A stretch of DNA of 64,000 nt from contig JASKMD010000029.1 in NCBI GenBank assembly GCA_030144725.1, forward strand, positions 5,751,538 to 5,815,537. Direction: 5' to 3'. The stretch is from Haematococcus lacustris. Taxonomy: Eukaryota > Chlorophyta > Chlorophyceae > Chlamydomonadales > Haematococcaceae. Below, in pieces: positions 10,901-22,400 of the stretch (the first letter of the stretch is position 1; every line of letters starts with the position of its first letter). A program made the translations under genes and the position numbers. The notes under the pieces were generated by a model. It did not search any database. It was not told the DNA's origin and worked only from the letters and a program-made list of their open reading frames with translations.

Positions 10901-13900
10901 ACCACCACTACCATCACCACTACATGCATTTGTCTGTCGGCGTTGCTGCCTGTGACTCAGGTCAGTGCTGCTGAGTCAAAACCACTTGACTCCACCCTGT
11001 GACAGGAGCTGTTGAGGAGGGAGCCTTCCACAGAGGCCACTGCCCCTAGGTACTACTGCATCAAGCTCTTGTTACTGGGTTACTAACCCTAACCAGGAAG
11101 CAACTGTACAGTTGCAACTACCTTCAGTAGCGAACCTCAAGGTACTTAGGCTATGATAACATTAGGATTCTTGCCATCACCGAAGGTTAAGTTGTGCACT
11201 AAGAACCCGGGGCTGGTTGCTATGGGGCTGGTCTCTCCCTATTCATCACCAGCTGGTATTGTGATTACTGTGCAGGACAAACAAATTCATTCAACAAGGA
11301 ACAATATGTCTGCCTGTGGGTAATCTTACTCAGCTACTGATTACTGTGCAGGCCGTGCTTCCGCCCTGAATTCAATGCCCCTCAGGCAGCTCCAACACCG
11401 TTGATGACCTCCCAACACGCGCTGCACACACCTGTCCACCCTACCTTTGTACTGCTCCGATGCCGGCGTGCTGATGGCGTAGCCGTTGTTGCGGCAGATG
11501 AACAACACAGGGGCCGCCAGGGTGGCTGCAAACTGCAGAGCCGCATGCGCGTCGCCCTCTGAAGCAGCCCCCTCGCCAAAATAGGCCACGGCCACTGTGC
11601 TGGCTCCAGACAGCTGCAGGGCAGGGTGAGGGGCAGCAGGGGTGAGAGGTGCTGGTCGAGCTGGAAAGGGTGCATGAGATGGCAGGGAGGGCACACACAC
11701 TAGGTGCATGGGCCATGAGCAGGCACAGCACATGATGGGAGTGGCCAGCAGTATGGGAGTGGCCAGCAGTGACGCTGGGGCTGCCAGCAGTGATGCCGGG
11801 TCTCTTCTGTCCCCGCTGTGCGATCTGTGCTGCCTAATCAGGGTGGCCTGGTCAGGTCCTGTTTGTGTGGCTGGCTGGGTTCCAGGATTAGAGGAGAGCC
11901 AGGCCCTGCCCCTTTGCTATGTGTGTCAAGGTGGGCCCTAGCGTGGCTCACCTTCATAGCGTAGGCCGCCCCCACAGCATGTGGCATCTGGGTGGCCAGG
12001 GGTGAGCTGATGGTCTGGTAGCATAGCTCCCTGCTGCCGTAGTGGATAGGCATTTGCCGGCCCTGGTCATTGCAAATGAAATGGCAGCATGTGGGTCAGG
12101 CCGAGTCAGGTACAGGTCGGGCCGGGCCGGGCCGGGCCGGGCCGGGCCGGGCCGGGCCGGGCCGGGCCGGGTCGGGTCGGGTCGGGTCGGGTCGGGTCGG
12201 GTCGGGTCGGGTCGGGTCGGGTCGGGTCGGGTCGGGTCGGGTCGGGTCGGGTCGGGTCGGGTCGGGTCGGGTCGGGTCGGGTCGGGTCGGGTCGGGTCGG
12301 GTCGGGTCGGGTCGGGTCGGGTCGGGTCGGGTCGGGTCGGGTCGGGTCGGGTCGGGTCGGGTCGGGTCGGGTCGGGTCGGGTCGGGTCGGGTCGGGTCGG
12401 GTCGGGTCGGGTCGGGTCGGGTCGGGTCGGGTCGGGTCGGGTCGGGTCGGGTCGGGTCGGGTCGGGTCGGGTCGGGTCGGGTCGGGTCGGGTCGGGTCGG
12501 GTCGGGTCGGGTCGGGTCGGGTCGGGTCGGGTCGGGTCGGGTCGGGTCGGGTCGGGTCGGGTCGGGTCGGGTCGGGTCGGGTCGGGTCGGGTCGGGTCGG
12601 GTCGGGTCGGGTCGGGTCGGGTCGGGTCGGGTCGGGTGTACCCAGTCATGCTCTGTGCATGTGTCCAGCCCATGCCATCTGCAACACATGTGATTTCACA
12701 GCACCACAGCGGACACCCTGAGGCTAACCCAGAGGTGAGGGTACGGGTAGGTGAGGGTACACTGTCGTTATACGGCGTAAAGCCTGAGGTAGGGAGGTAG
12801 GTGTGCTTGGTGTCTTAGGAGATGATCTAGATGGGTCCACTGAGACAACCTAGCCTTTGCTAAGCCTAATACTCCCTAAGTGCACGCCGGTGTGTAGTCT
12901 CCTTCTCCTTCTGGCTAAGACTGAGGCATCCCTGGTGTCTAAGGTGATGATGCAAATGGGTTCACTGGGACCACATGGCAAAGTTTAAGGCACCCTCTAA
13001 CAGCGCCCTTTGTATGCCTCTAACCCCTGACCCCTGAAGCAGGTGGGTGGGTAGCGTGACACACACATTAACAATCACCACAGGGTACAAAGCAATGGCT
13101 CCAGCAGCAGGCAGCTCAGGCCTCTAGTGGAGGGCTTGCACGACAGACAAAACTCACTTAACAAGGAACAACATGTCTGCCTGTGGGTAATCTTACTCAT
13201 CTACTACAAACAAGTTGTAGCATCCTCGGTCGCACCCTTGATGACTGCAAACCCCACATCGATGGCACGTTCCATGGGCTGACCCCATGACCACTGGGCA
13301 CCTCATCATAACTGGGCCACAGCCCCCACAGCACCTCAACCCCCCTCCGCAAAAGGTAAGGAGCAGGAAGGGCAGCTGCAGCGGGCAGCGCACCCTGCAT
13401 CTCACCTGGCATCCCTGTAGCTGACGCTGCCCCCCCCCACCCCCTGCCTTGCAGGCCGCTCTGGACCTCCACACCCCCACAGCTCTGACCCCCTGGCTGC
13501 CCCCCCACACCCATCCCCCACCCCCCGCCTGCCCCCCCACACCCACCCCCCACCCCCCGCCTGCCCCCACACACCCACCCCCCACCCCCCGCCTGCCCCC
13601 ACACACCCACCCCCCACCCCCCGCCTGCCCCCACACACCCACCCCCCACCCTACCCATATTGTAATGTCGCAACAAGCAAAGTCATGCACAGCATAGTGC
13701 CTCACAGCAAACAAAAAGTGGAGGGCTTGCAGGCGATGTGCAGCAGCAGCTTGCCTTGCCTGCTTCCAGCGCGTTTCCCATCAGCTGGTCCGCAAACTGG
13801 CGGATGGTGAAGCCTCGCCACAGCAGCACACCTTGTTCGCGATACTGCAGTCAGGGCAGGTTGCGTAGCCAGGACAGCGCCTGCCCGTGTCTCTGGTGCT

Positions 13901-14979
13901 GTGCCGACGATGGTGCCAAGCAGGGCATCAAGGTGAGCAGGTATAGTGCATAACAATAGTATACTATAAGTACATTGGAAGAAGACTTCTTAGGATTAGC
14001 CGACATGCATGAAGGGAGGAGTTACTGTCTAGGGCGCGACCTGCTCCCACCTCCTACCTAGATGAAGCTGTGGGGGAGGAAAGGGCGGTGGCCAGCAGCG
14101 TGCGGCAAGGTTAGGCCGAGGGTAAGGGCAGGGCAGAGCAGGAAGAGGCAGGGAGGGGCACCCCCACCTGGGCGAACACCATGTCCTGTGGGTCCAGTGC
14201 TGCTGCACTGCCCACCACCGTGGCCTCCTCCCCGGTGCTGGTGAGGTAGAAGGACATGCGTCCCTGGGACCACACCATAGCCAGCCCACTGAAAGGGAAG
14301 TTGCAATGCCTAGGGTTAGGGTTGGGTTAAGGGTTTACCTACAGCCTTAAGCCTAACCCTGAACCATAGATAATAAATTCTAACCCTCTTCCTAATCCTA
14401 ACCCATTGGTAGGGAAGCTGCAAAGACTTAACCCTTAGCTTGCCTACACTACAACGTCTCGACACCATGGCCTCTCATTTACCCCACCCTGGGGACGCCC
14501 TGTCTGCCCTGGCACCAGGAGGCTGCTCTCACCTGCCGCTGTGCCTCGTAGCACAACGTGTCCAAGGTCTGCAGGCTGGCCATGGCCTGGTACATCTTCA
14601 CTCCCAGGGCCTGGGTGATTGGGTGAGGCAGTTGGGCTGCGTCCAGCTCTTGGCCTGTGCACCGGTGGTGTGCATTGTCAGCGTTGCAGCCAGCTCCATG
14701 CAGCTGTACTTCATACGTTCAGCTTTTGGGTCAGATTACGCAGATCACGACCATGTTTGTCAATGCAGGCACAGTGATCATGCGTGGACACCCACTTGCA
14801 TCCGTCAGAGTCCTGTAAGCTGGTATGCGATGCTCAGGCGTGGGACCTCCCAGAAATGTGAGGGCCTCGGTGTAGGGCACGCGGCCTGCTGGGTGCTCCA
14901 ACTGGGCCTCTGGGGCGTTGAACGTCGAGTAGTTAGGGAGTTTGAGCTGGCGCGAAAGGTGTCGTGCCAGCATACGCAT
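7972..14979 (-). CDS. BCKDHA: Branched-chain 2-oxoacid dehydrogenase E1 subunit alpha (mitochondrial)
   Basis: Eleven exons join in phase: 14796-14979, 14533-14654, 14168-14263, 13755-13844, 11952-12062, 11445-11613, 10641-10756, 10157-10230, 8959-9018, 8342-8414 and 7972-8073, giving 399 residues before a missing last exon. The ATG at 14979 starts an Arg-rich, acid-free leader ([15 protein letters not shown]) typical of mitochondrial import. Family blocks in order: [57 protein letters not shown] (thiamine diphosphate and Mg site), and [17 protein letters not shown], the phosphorylation loop whose first Ser is the kinase target in other E1 alphas. The enzyme decarboxylates the 2-oxoacids of Val, Leu and Ile and passes the acyl group to E2. 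Intron 4 (12063-13754) uses a GC donor (AAG|GCAAGC). Introns carry satellites and R1 repeats, which explains the 7-kb span. Confidence 0.93.
9205..9510. repeat. 34-bp minisatellite in a BCKDHA intron
   Basis: About nine head-to-tail copies of a unit reading roughly TGGCAGGGGCTGTGGCACCC followed by TGATGACCTGACT or TAACGACCTGACC, alternating in type. Long open frames through it on the minus strand are products of the repeat and not genes. Confidence 0.85.
9638..9936 (+). repeat. Dispersed repeat family R1, longest copy
   Basis: Contains both the ACAAAACTCATTCAACAAGG half (9638-9806) and the CTCACAGCAAACAAAGCTGC half (9810-9936). This copy shows how the two halves belong together. It lies in the intron between BCKDHA exons 8 and 9. 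Confidence 0.75.
10003..10148 (+). repeat. (CCCTGA)n hexanucleotide array
   Basis: Tandem CCCTGA units broken by AGGGGA interruptions, ending in CCCTAACCC, nine bases before the donor of BCKDHA exon 8 (10157). It resembles a degenerate telomere-type repeat (CCCTAA) but is interstitial and intronic. Confidence 0.85.
11274..11340 (+). repeat. Dispersed repeat family R1, truncated copy
   Basis: Only the first 65 bp or so of the R1 repeat, ending at CTCAGCTACTGA. It lies in the intron between BCKDHA exons 6 and 7. Confidence 0.65.
12116..12637 (+). repeat. (GGGCC)n-(GGGTC)n pentanucleotide array, about 520 bp
   Basis: Roughly ten GGGCC units pass directly into about 93 uninterrupted GGGTC units. 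The array occupies BCKDHA intron 4, 53 bp upstream of the exon 5 acceptor. Because 5 and 3 share no factor, all six frames stay open across it, which produces several false ORFs of about 200 residues. Confidence 0.97.
12870..12916 (+). mobile_element. Possible truncated 3' tail of a Dualen-like LINE
   Basis: CTCCCTAAGTGCACGCCGGTG followed by TGTAGTCTCCTTCTCCTTC parallels the 3' end of the LINE at 28545-28592 (CTCCCTTAATGCACGCCGGTG, then GTAGTCTTCTTC repeats). It could be a heavily 5'-truncated insertion in BCKDHA intron 4. The match is short, so confidence is low. Confidence 0.35.
13143..13320 (+). repeat. Dispersed repeat family R1, copy in BCKDHA intron 4
   Basis: About 170 bp matching the 9638-9806 copy with a few substitutions (CACTTAACAAGG for CATTCAACAAGG). 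A second fragment of the family (GTAATGTCGCAACAAGCAAAG) follows at 13662-13716 beyond a C-rich satellite. Confidence 0.7.
13480..13660 (+). repeat. C-rich minisatellite (about 33 bp period)
   Basis: Four to five tandem copies of a CCGCCTGCCCCCACACACCC-type unit, almost pure pyrimidine plus A on the plus strand. It lies in BCKDHA intron 4, about 95 bp downstream of the exon 4 donor. Confidence 0.85.
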
Positions 14980-15004
14980 AGGGTTTCCGCTGAGCAGTGT
15001 CCGA

Positions 15005-15014
15005 TTTTATAAAT
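15005..15014 (-). promoter_or_regulatory. Possible TATA-like element upstream of BCKDHA
   Basis: ATTTATAAAA on the minus strand, 26 bp before the BCKDHA ATG at 14979. If functional it would imply a very short 5' leader or a transcription start inside the leader. Sequence resemblance is the only evidence. Confidence 0.2.
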
Positions 15015-15118
15015 GATTCCTCGTGAGACACGAGCGAGAATTCGCAGAGCATTGCTACAAATGTGCAAAGGAGTGGGAAGGAGGTGGCAGAGTGAGAGTG
15101 CCAGATGCCATTGTGCTC

Positions 15119-15160
15119 CTACGACCGGAGTTTACCTGCGACCGGAGTTTACCTGCACGT
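15119..15160 (+). repeat. Short tandem duplication upstream of BCKDHA
   Basis: CGACCGGAGTTTACCTG occurs twice in tandem about 140 bp upstream of the BCKDHA start. Just beyond, 15187-15230 (CGAGGCCGAGGCGCGGGCGC, then GTAACAGCT) resembles one arm of the foldback sequence found at 44144-44344. Confidence 0.5.
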
Positions 15161-15230
15161 CTGCCATGCCCAATTTGTTGGTTTTAGGTGCCCTTGAAAC
15201 GCGAGGCCGAGGCGCGGGCGCGTAACAGCT

Positions 15231-15749
15231 GCTAAGTCCAAGGGTGCGCATGCCCGTGCTGATTCCTCAGTGGCTGTGCACCAGGGGGGCCTAGGCCAGC
15301 AGCCCTACCAGCCCACCATGCTGGCCCCGTGTGGGCATGAGGTAGAGCAGCAGACCACGGTGTGGCCAGTTAGCCTGGGTAGCTTGCAAGCACATGGCCC
15401 CAGGCACTGCCCCATGTCCTGTTGGTCTGGTACCTATTGTGTGGCTGGTAGGTAGAGGTTGTTTGCAGCCTCTGCTTGCCCTCCTACTCACAACCATAGG
15501 CATCATGCACTTCATACCGCACATGTTCACATAGGGAACGGTGTGCCCGTTTACCCAGTTATACAAAGCCAACTACCTCAACTAACTCATGCCAACTACC
15601 CCAGCCAACTTCCGCCCTACCACCCTGTTGACCATTGACATTTGTGTCCGGGCCTGAGTGTTGAACGCCCGCTTGGTGTTTATGCTTGCTGATAGCATTG
15701 GCAAAGAGGCTCTTGGGAGCCAACATTTATTTCTTCCAGATACTTACAG
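15231..15749. other. Intergenic, no gene recognised
   Basis: Both strands were read for conserved blocks. A minus-strand frame with YNWVNGHTVPYVNMCG near 15480-15570 looks mildly protein-like but has no supporting splice context or family match. Confidence 0.3.
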
Positions 15750-16120
15750 GACAAACAAAACTGATTCAACAAGGAACAACATGTCTGCATGTGGTAATCT
15801 GACTCAGCTACTACAATCAAGTTGTTACATCCTCGGTCGCACCCTTGATGACTGCATCCCCCACACCGGTAGCATTGTTACGTGTTAAACCAGCGAATAA
15901 TAGGTTGTGTGGCTCAAGACCTCAGGGCGTAGTCAACGGAGAGATCTCCGGGAGTCGAACCCGGCTTTTGACACCGGTCACCACACTTCCTACTACACAC
16001 TGGTAATCAGAGGGTATATGAATGGTTGGCCTTATTGGCATAATAGCCTGGCGCATTCCCACATTACAAGCATGTTCCATGGGCAGACTCCATGACCACT
16101 GGGCACCTCATCAAAACTAA
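15750..16120 (+). repeat. Dispersed repeat family R1, copy split by a 195-bp insertion
   Basis: The R1 sequence runs 15750-15874, stops, and resumes at 16070-16120 at exactly the position expected from the uninterrupted copies (GATGGCATGTTCC elsewhere; GTAGCA...GCATGTTCC here). Confidence 0.7.
15875..16069. mobile_element. 195-bp insertion with short terminal inverted repeats and a tRNA-type B box
   Basis: The insert begins TTGTTACGTG and ends CACATTACAA, imperfect inverted termini (8 of 10). GCA on both sides may be a 3-bp target duplication. On the minus strand it holds CCGGG-TTCGACT-CCCGG (15948-15964), a perfect 5-bp stem with a 7-nt loop like a tRNA T-arm, matching the pol III B-box consensus GGTTCGANTCC. 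I could not fold a full tRNA. It could be a MITE or a tRNA-derived SINE. Confidence 0.45.
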
Positions 16121-16376
16121 CAGCTTAATGCTCTGTAAGGGTAACAACCTGTGCAAACTACCAAGCCCTGTGCATTGTTGCGGGCCCGGCCATCAATGCC
16201 CCGCCGGTACTCTGCAGCTCTTGGCAGCAGGTTTGAGCAGGCTGTCCTGTATCCCCTACCCCTACACTTCTCCACAGGAGTCAGGGACCGGTGTGTGTCC
16301 CTAACCTAGGTCCCTAGCCCTAGGAGTCGATAGAGCCCTATCCTACCCTATGCACACTCTATCGCACACACATCCC
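16121..16376. other. Left flank of the LINE, no gene recognised
   Basis: Contains short CCTAGG/CCCTA-type direct repeats (16300-16350). No coding exon identified. Confidence 0.3.
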
Positions 16377-16389
16377 CTTTGTAAGGGGC
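16377..16389 (+). repeat. Target-site duplication of the LINE, left copy
   Basis: CTTTGTAAGGGGC is repeated at 28593-28605, directly after the CTT-rich tail of the element. This fixes the ends of the insertion. Confidence 0.8.
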
Positions 16390-16484
16390 CTGGTTTGAAA
16401 AATCAAAGCGAAATTCTGCATCGCCGCGACGCGCTCTACGCTCCCTGATAGCAGGACGTTAAAGAGCACGCCCGGAGCAGCCGA

Positions 16485-19400
16485 ATGAGCCTTGAAACGC
16501 AAAAACCGACTTGTGAGGAGCGCTCAACGCAGGCTATGGAGGTAGACGGTAAGCCAAAGAGAGGGCTTGCCGTTATCCTAACCTGTGTTTTGCTGCTGTG
16601 CGCGTGTTGGGGATGGGGTGCGGCAAGCTTGGGTGGCACAAGTGGCCACCTAGCCCCGCACTTGTCAGACCAACACGGCGCCGTTGAGGGTTCGCCCCAC
16701 GGTAGCTACGCAAGCAGTTCTGGCCCATGGCCAGCGTTCTGGCCCATGGCCAACTATATCTCCCCGACTCTCAACTCCACGGATACCAACAACTTCTTGA
16801 ACGAGCAGTGCTATGCCCTCCATCGTCAGACTGCAACCACAGATCTTTTGCTGCCATTATGCAACCCCATACCAGATGCTATTCTCAACATCATCTATTT
16901 GACGGATACACAACCAGGGCAAATGAACACACACCCTTGTCTGCAGGCCTGTATAAGACATGGCGCTCAGCCAGCCCTGCCAGCCCTGCTTGCCACAGCC
17001 TTGCATGACCAGCCAGCCGCTACAGTGATGCCGACTACTCATGTTGACATGCAGGCATGTATAAGACATAGCGCTCAGCCTTACCACCACCCGCCAGCCC
17101 TAACTGATACAGCCTTGCATGACCAGCCAGCCGCTACAGAGTTGCTAACTACTCATGTTGACATGCAGGCCGGCATAAGGCATGGCGCTCAGCCTTACCA
17201 CCACCTGCCAGCCCTGACTGCTACATCCATGCATGACCAGCCAGCCGCTACAGTGATGCCGACTACCCATGTTGACATGCAGGCCGGCATGAGACATGGC
17301 GCTCAGCCTTACCACCACCTGCCAGACCTGCTTGCTACCGCCTTGCGTGACCAGCCAGCCACAACAGAGATGCCTAGTACCCATTGTGACATGCAGGCCG
17401 GCATGAGACATGGCGCTCAGCCTTACCACCACCTGCCAGACCTGCTTGCTACAGCCTTGCATGACCAGCCAGCCGCTACAGAGATGCCGACTACCCATGT
17501 TGACATGCAGGCCGGCATGAGACATGGCGCTCAGCCTTACCACCATTTGCCAGACCTGCTTGCTACAGCCTTGCATGACCAGCCAGCCGCTACAGAGATG
17601 CCGACTACCCATGTTGACATGCAGGCCGGCATGAGCCATGGCGCTCAGCCTTACCACCACTTGCCAGACCTGCTTGCTACAGCCTTGCATGACCAGCCAG
17701 CCACAACAGAGATGCCAACTATCCATGTTGACATGCAGGCCGGCATGAGACATGGCGCTCAGCCTTACCACCACCTGCCAGACCTGCTTGCTACAGCCTT
17801 GCATGACCAGCCAGCCGCTACAGAGATGCCAACTATCCATGTTGACATGCAGGCCGGCATGAGACATGGCGCTCAGCCTTACCACCACCTGCCAGACCTG
17901 CTTGCTACAGCCTTGCATGACCAGCCAGCCACTACAGAGATGCCAACTATCCATGTTGACATGCAGGCCGGCATGAGACATGGCGCTCAGCCTTACCACC
18001 ACTTGCCAGACCTGCTTGCTACAGCCTTGCGTGACCAGCCAGCCACAACAGAGATGCCCAGTACCCATTGTGACATGCAGGCCGGCATGAGACATGGCGC
18101 TCAGCCTTACCACCACCTGCCAGACCTGCTTGCTACAGCCTTGCATGACCAGCCAGCCACAACAGAGATGCCAACTATCCATGTTGACATGCAGGCCGGC
18201 ATGAGACATGGCGGTCAGCCTTACCACCACTTGCCAGACCTACTCGCTACAGCCTTGCGTGACCAGCCAGCCACAACAGAGATGCCAACTATCCATGTTG
18301 ACATGCAGGCCGGCATGAGACATGGCGCTCAGCCTTACCACCACCTGCCAGACCTGCTTGCTACAGCCTTGCATGACCAGCCAGCCACTACAGAGATGCA
18401 AACCACTCATGTTGATATGCATGCCATGGAGATCAAGACTAGCCATCAACAACGCACTCAACATGAGCATTCAGTTGAAGCATTTTATAGCATGGGAGGA
18501 CGGTTACAGTTAGGCCATGAGTGGTGTGCATTACTCATCATCCCTTTACCCCGGAGTAACACTATGTCACATGCTTGCACTGCCGCCCATGTAACCAGAT
18601 CAAGTGGGTGCATTCCACAACATTACCGAGTAGCGACGGCCTGCTCCGCTCCCCAACGTACCTCCACCCACATTGGCAGAGTTATCACACAACAAAGGAG
18701 CTTGGAGACCCAACTCCTACTTTTTGGGATGGGTATTTACATCATTACCACAGCCCCCCAACATGGCAACAAACCCACAGCTAAAGAATCGAAACAGTGC
18801 CTGAGGCGGCATAAGAAACGCTTAAGTTCATATAGATCCACGGTACGAACCATTGGGTACAATGTGATGACAGGGATGGATGGCACCCTAGCCGCCTCTA
18901 GCTCCCTATGTAAGCTTTCTAACACTTTCCACCTCTCCACACAAGGAGCCAAGAACGGCCGCCCATACACAGTCTACCAATACAACAACACCCTCCATGT
19001 CTATTGCTGCTATCAAACAACAATAGGTGAAACTAGCTGGACCACATGCACCTTTAACCCCATAACCGCCGCACGGGCAGTCTACGTGGCCTGGCTCCTA
19101 CTAGCCGCTGGGGATGTGGAAGCCAATCCAGGCCCAGCTATCAAACATTTCAAACAAGATAAAGATAGCTCCGCGTGCCAGGTTTACTCCCTGAACAATG
19201 CTGCGGGACATGAATGGGTCACCATGCAAGACATAGACAACTTTTACGAGAACAGGCTCCCCCAACTAACTGATCACTTTGAGCGTGGCGCATGGCTAAT
19301 GGCAAGAGGAGTGGACGGCTACTCCGACGAAGTCATTGAGATGTACTTACGTACCCACTACGGCCTTGCTGTGCAGAGCATTGCCCAACTCAACCAACCC

Positions 19401-22400
19401 AACGACTGGGCTGCTGATAACCTAGGGAACCTTGCTGGCCAATACGGTACACACACCTTTTTGTGCAAAAAGCCAGGCCACAGCATGGCCATGAAATGCA
19501 TTAATGGCGCATGGCACCTACTGGACTCCTTGAAAACGACAGCCACACCCCTCTTGCACATTCCTGCTGCAACCAAGCGGATTATGCACCAACTCTTTGT
19601 CATCACGCCTAATATCCGCTCACGGGAGCAGATACGCCGGTGTGAGGAAAAGGGCATTCACCACATCATCAGCCATGCGGAACAAACATGCGACCATGAT
19701 CGCAACACTACAGCACCCGGCCCCACATATACACCGACCCACAACCCTGCACAACCCTACATGGAAGGGCAACACGAAGAATGCTGCCTGGTACATGCAT
19801 TCAACATGGCCATGGGAAAGAAATGCATAGATTACCATGCAGTCATCAGACACTGCAAGCAACTAGCCGAGCACCTACAACATCTAGCACAAGCAGCACG
19901 AGAAGCAGGGCATACAATTCGATCCTTCAATACTGACCACATCTATCACGAGAAAGGCAAGTTCTCGTCTGACACACTGAACCACTACCTACACCGCCAG
20001 CACCATGAGATGCGCACGTACCTGCACCCAGCAGCAATCTACCTACCAACCCACAGTATCACACCTGAGGCGATCACTACAGCTATTGCAAGCACGGGGG
20101 CGACACACACTGATGTTGTTATCTTGCTATCACACCACCATGCAACTGTCATTAAACACACACAACAAGGCTGGTACCAGCTGGACTCATTCAACCGTGT
20201 GCCAAAACCACTCTCCACACCTAACGACTGGGGACGCCTCCAAGGGAACTTGCTCACCATCTGCACAGGCAACGTGAGACACACAAGGTTCGTTAGGAGG
20301 GAGATCTGGATAGCGGACCCGTTGGAGGCCACCACCGCATCAGCACTAGCAGCACACTTTCAAGATCACACTGACCCGATTGATCTCACCAACCACATAG
20401 AGGTAGGAGAGATACTCGCCCCACCGTCCGTGACTACCATTGACGCCGACAAGAACTCTACACTAGACACCAAGCGCAACACTACAGTAGAGGACACTCC
20501 ATTACACGAGGAACCTGCCCGGTCGCGACAGCGCCGGGACATTCCCACTGTTACCCTCCGCCCGCCAGTCCCCTCAGGTACGCCGCGTACCAATCGACCC
20601 ACCACGCGTGTCGATACCAACATTGGCCCGTCCGCTAAGCGGGTACGAGCCACCAAGGCACACCGCAACGACACGCACACACAAACCCTCATGTCCCAAT
20701 ACCTCCGCAAACCCACTACCGGAGCCCACACCACAAGGCTGAACCCCGCCTTAGCTGAGACACCACAAACCACGCCGGACAATGACTCTCGCACGAGCCA
20801 ACACAATAACCCCCCAACCGAACTGCCCCAAGCAACCCACAACAGGCAACACATCACCCTCACAACCTTCAATGTCAGAGGCCTATGCAGATCTAGAAAC
20901 GAGGTCCTAAACCTGGTGCACAAACATAGCCCGGACATCTTGATCCTCACTGAGACTATGACCCAACCCAAGAGCAACAAACCTAGCTCTGGCTGGCTGA
21001 AGAGGGTCATGCCCAACTACACCGTCCACCGTCACGAAGGCCATAGTGAGGTCCTCATTGGCATCAGACACGATCTAGCTATCCAGATGCAAACCACCAT
21101 GCTGCCGCCGTGTACAGATGCGGATGTAAACACCCGATGCGTCATCTTAAGCCTCCGCCAACGGCAAAGCGAGGAACTTACACTCGTTGCCACGTACTGG
21201 CCGTCAGGGAACAACGACGACGCGATCCCATTAAGGAGAAAGATGCAAGAACACATACGAACAGCCACGGGACACCTGCCCGGCTCACTCATTCTGGCGG
21301 GAGACATCAACGCCACGATGAGGGCAGAGGACCGCTCCGAACACACTGAATACACACAAGACCACATGATGAGGGAGTTCGCCACAGAGATGCGCCTATC
21401 TGAAGCTGACCCCGGCGACCGGGCCTGGACCTACCAGCAACCACACTGCAACAGCCGCATCGACGCCATCTTGACGCGCGACGCGAGACAAGGCCCTGGG
21501 CATCGCACACACGTCGACACAAACGCGTACCTCAGCGACCACAGACCGCTCACCGCCACACTCACCACTACCAGACTGGGCCTAGATCTAGCAGCCACAC
21601 ATCAACCCTTAAAACACAGCCACACCATTCTCACCACCCCAATCACCAACAAGGATAGGGAAGCATACCGGCTTGGAGTGCAACAACCCAGCTCAGGCGC
21701 TCCACAACTGCATGCACAACTGACAGCATACCTAGCTCCCATGTACACAGACGCTACCCACTTCCTGACCACACTAGACAAGGCCAGCCCACAGCAACCA
21801 CAACGCTTGACACTAGTTGCAGGCCTCCCGGCTAGAGAAGCTGTCGACACCGCAGCCACCATGCTCACAACGCTCCTGGAAACCTGCAGGGGAACTGCCA
21901 TGCAGACATGCAACACCAAGACATTGACCAGAGGAGGCCAGCATTACCAACGCAGGAGCATGTGCAAGATCAGACTGGCACTGGGGAAGAAGCTCAAAAC
22001 CACCAGAGAACTCAGCCGGAAGGCTAGAATGTTCTACAAACAAAACAACGTCCACCCGTCTACCGATGACCTACTCCCAGAGACAGACACGATCAACGCA
22101 GAGGTAAGGGAGGCGGTGCAAGCACGCCAGGGCGACGGTACAACCGAAAATTACGTGCAAGCCGCGCTCGCCCAGCTGACCAACTCATATCGCGACCAAA
22201 TCCACAAGCTAGATGACGACGACTCCGCACTTGCCATTGCACAGGCGCGTCTCAGAATGCAACACCTCATCAGCACCCAACCCAAAAAAGCCAACAAATA
22301 CATACTACGCCCTTCTCGCACCGACCACAAAGGACTGCAGGCACTAGCCGACCCCGATACCAAGAACATCTGCACCGCCCCGGCCGACCTCAACCGGATT

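Noticed and set aside
11954..12800. Several long ORFs of 197-252 codons on both strands (poly TRPDP or GRVGS).
   Set aside because: They are the six-frame readout of the pentanucleotide array in a BCKDHA intron.
15940..15990. tRNA gene on the minus strand.
   Set aside because: Only a T-arm and B box are convincing. No matching acceptor stem or anticodon arm could be folded.
17145..18470. Minus-strand ORFs with VVRLSAMSHAGLHVNM repeats.
   Set aside because: Antisense of the 114-bp repeats in the LINE polyprotein.
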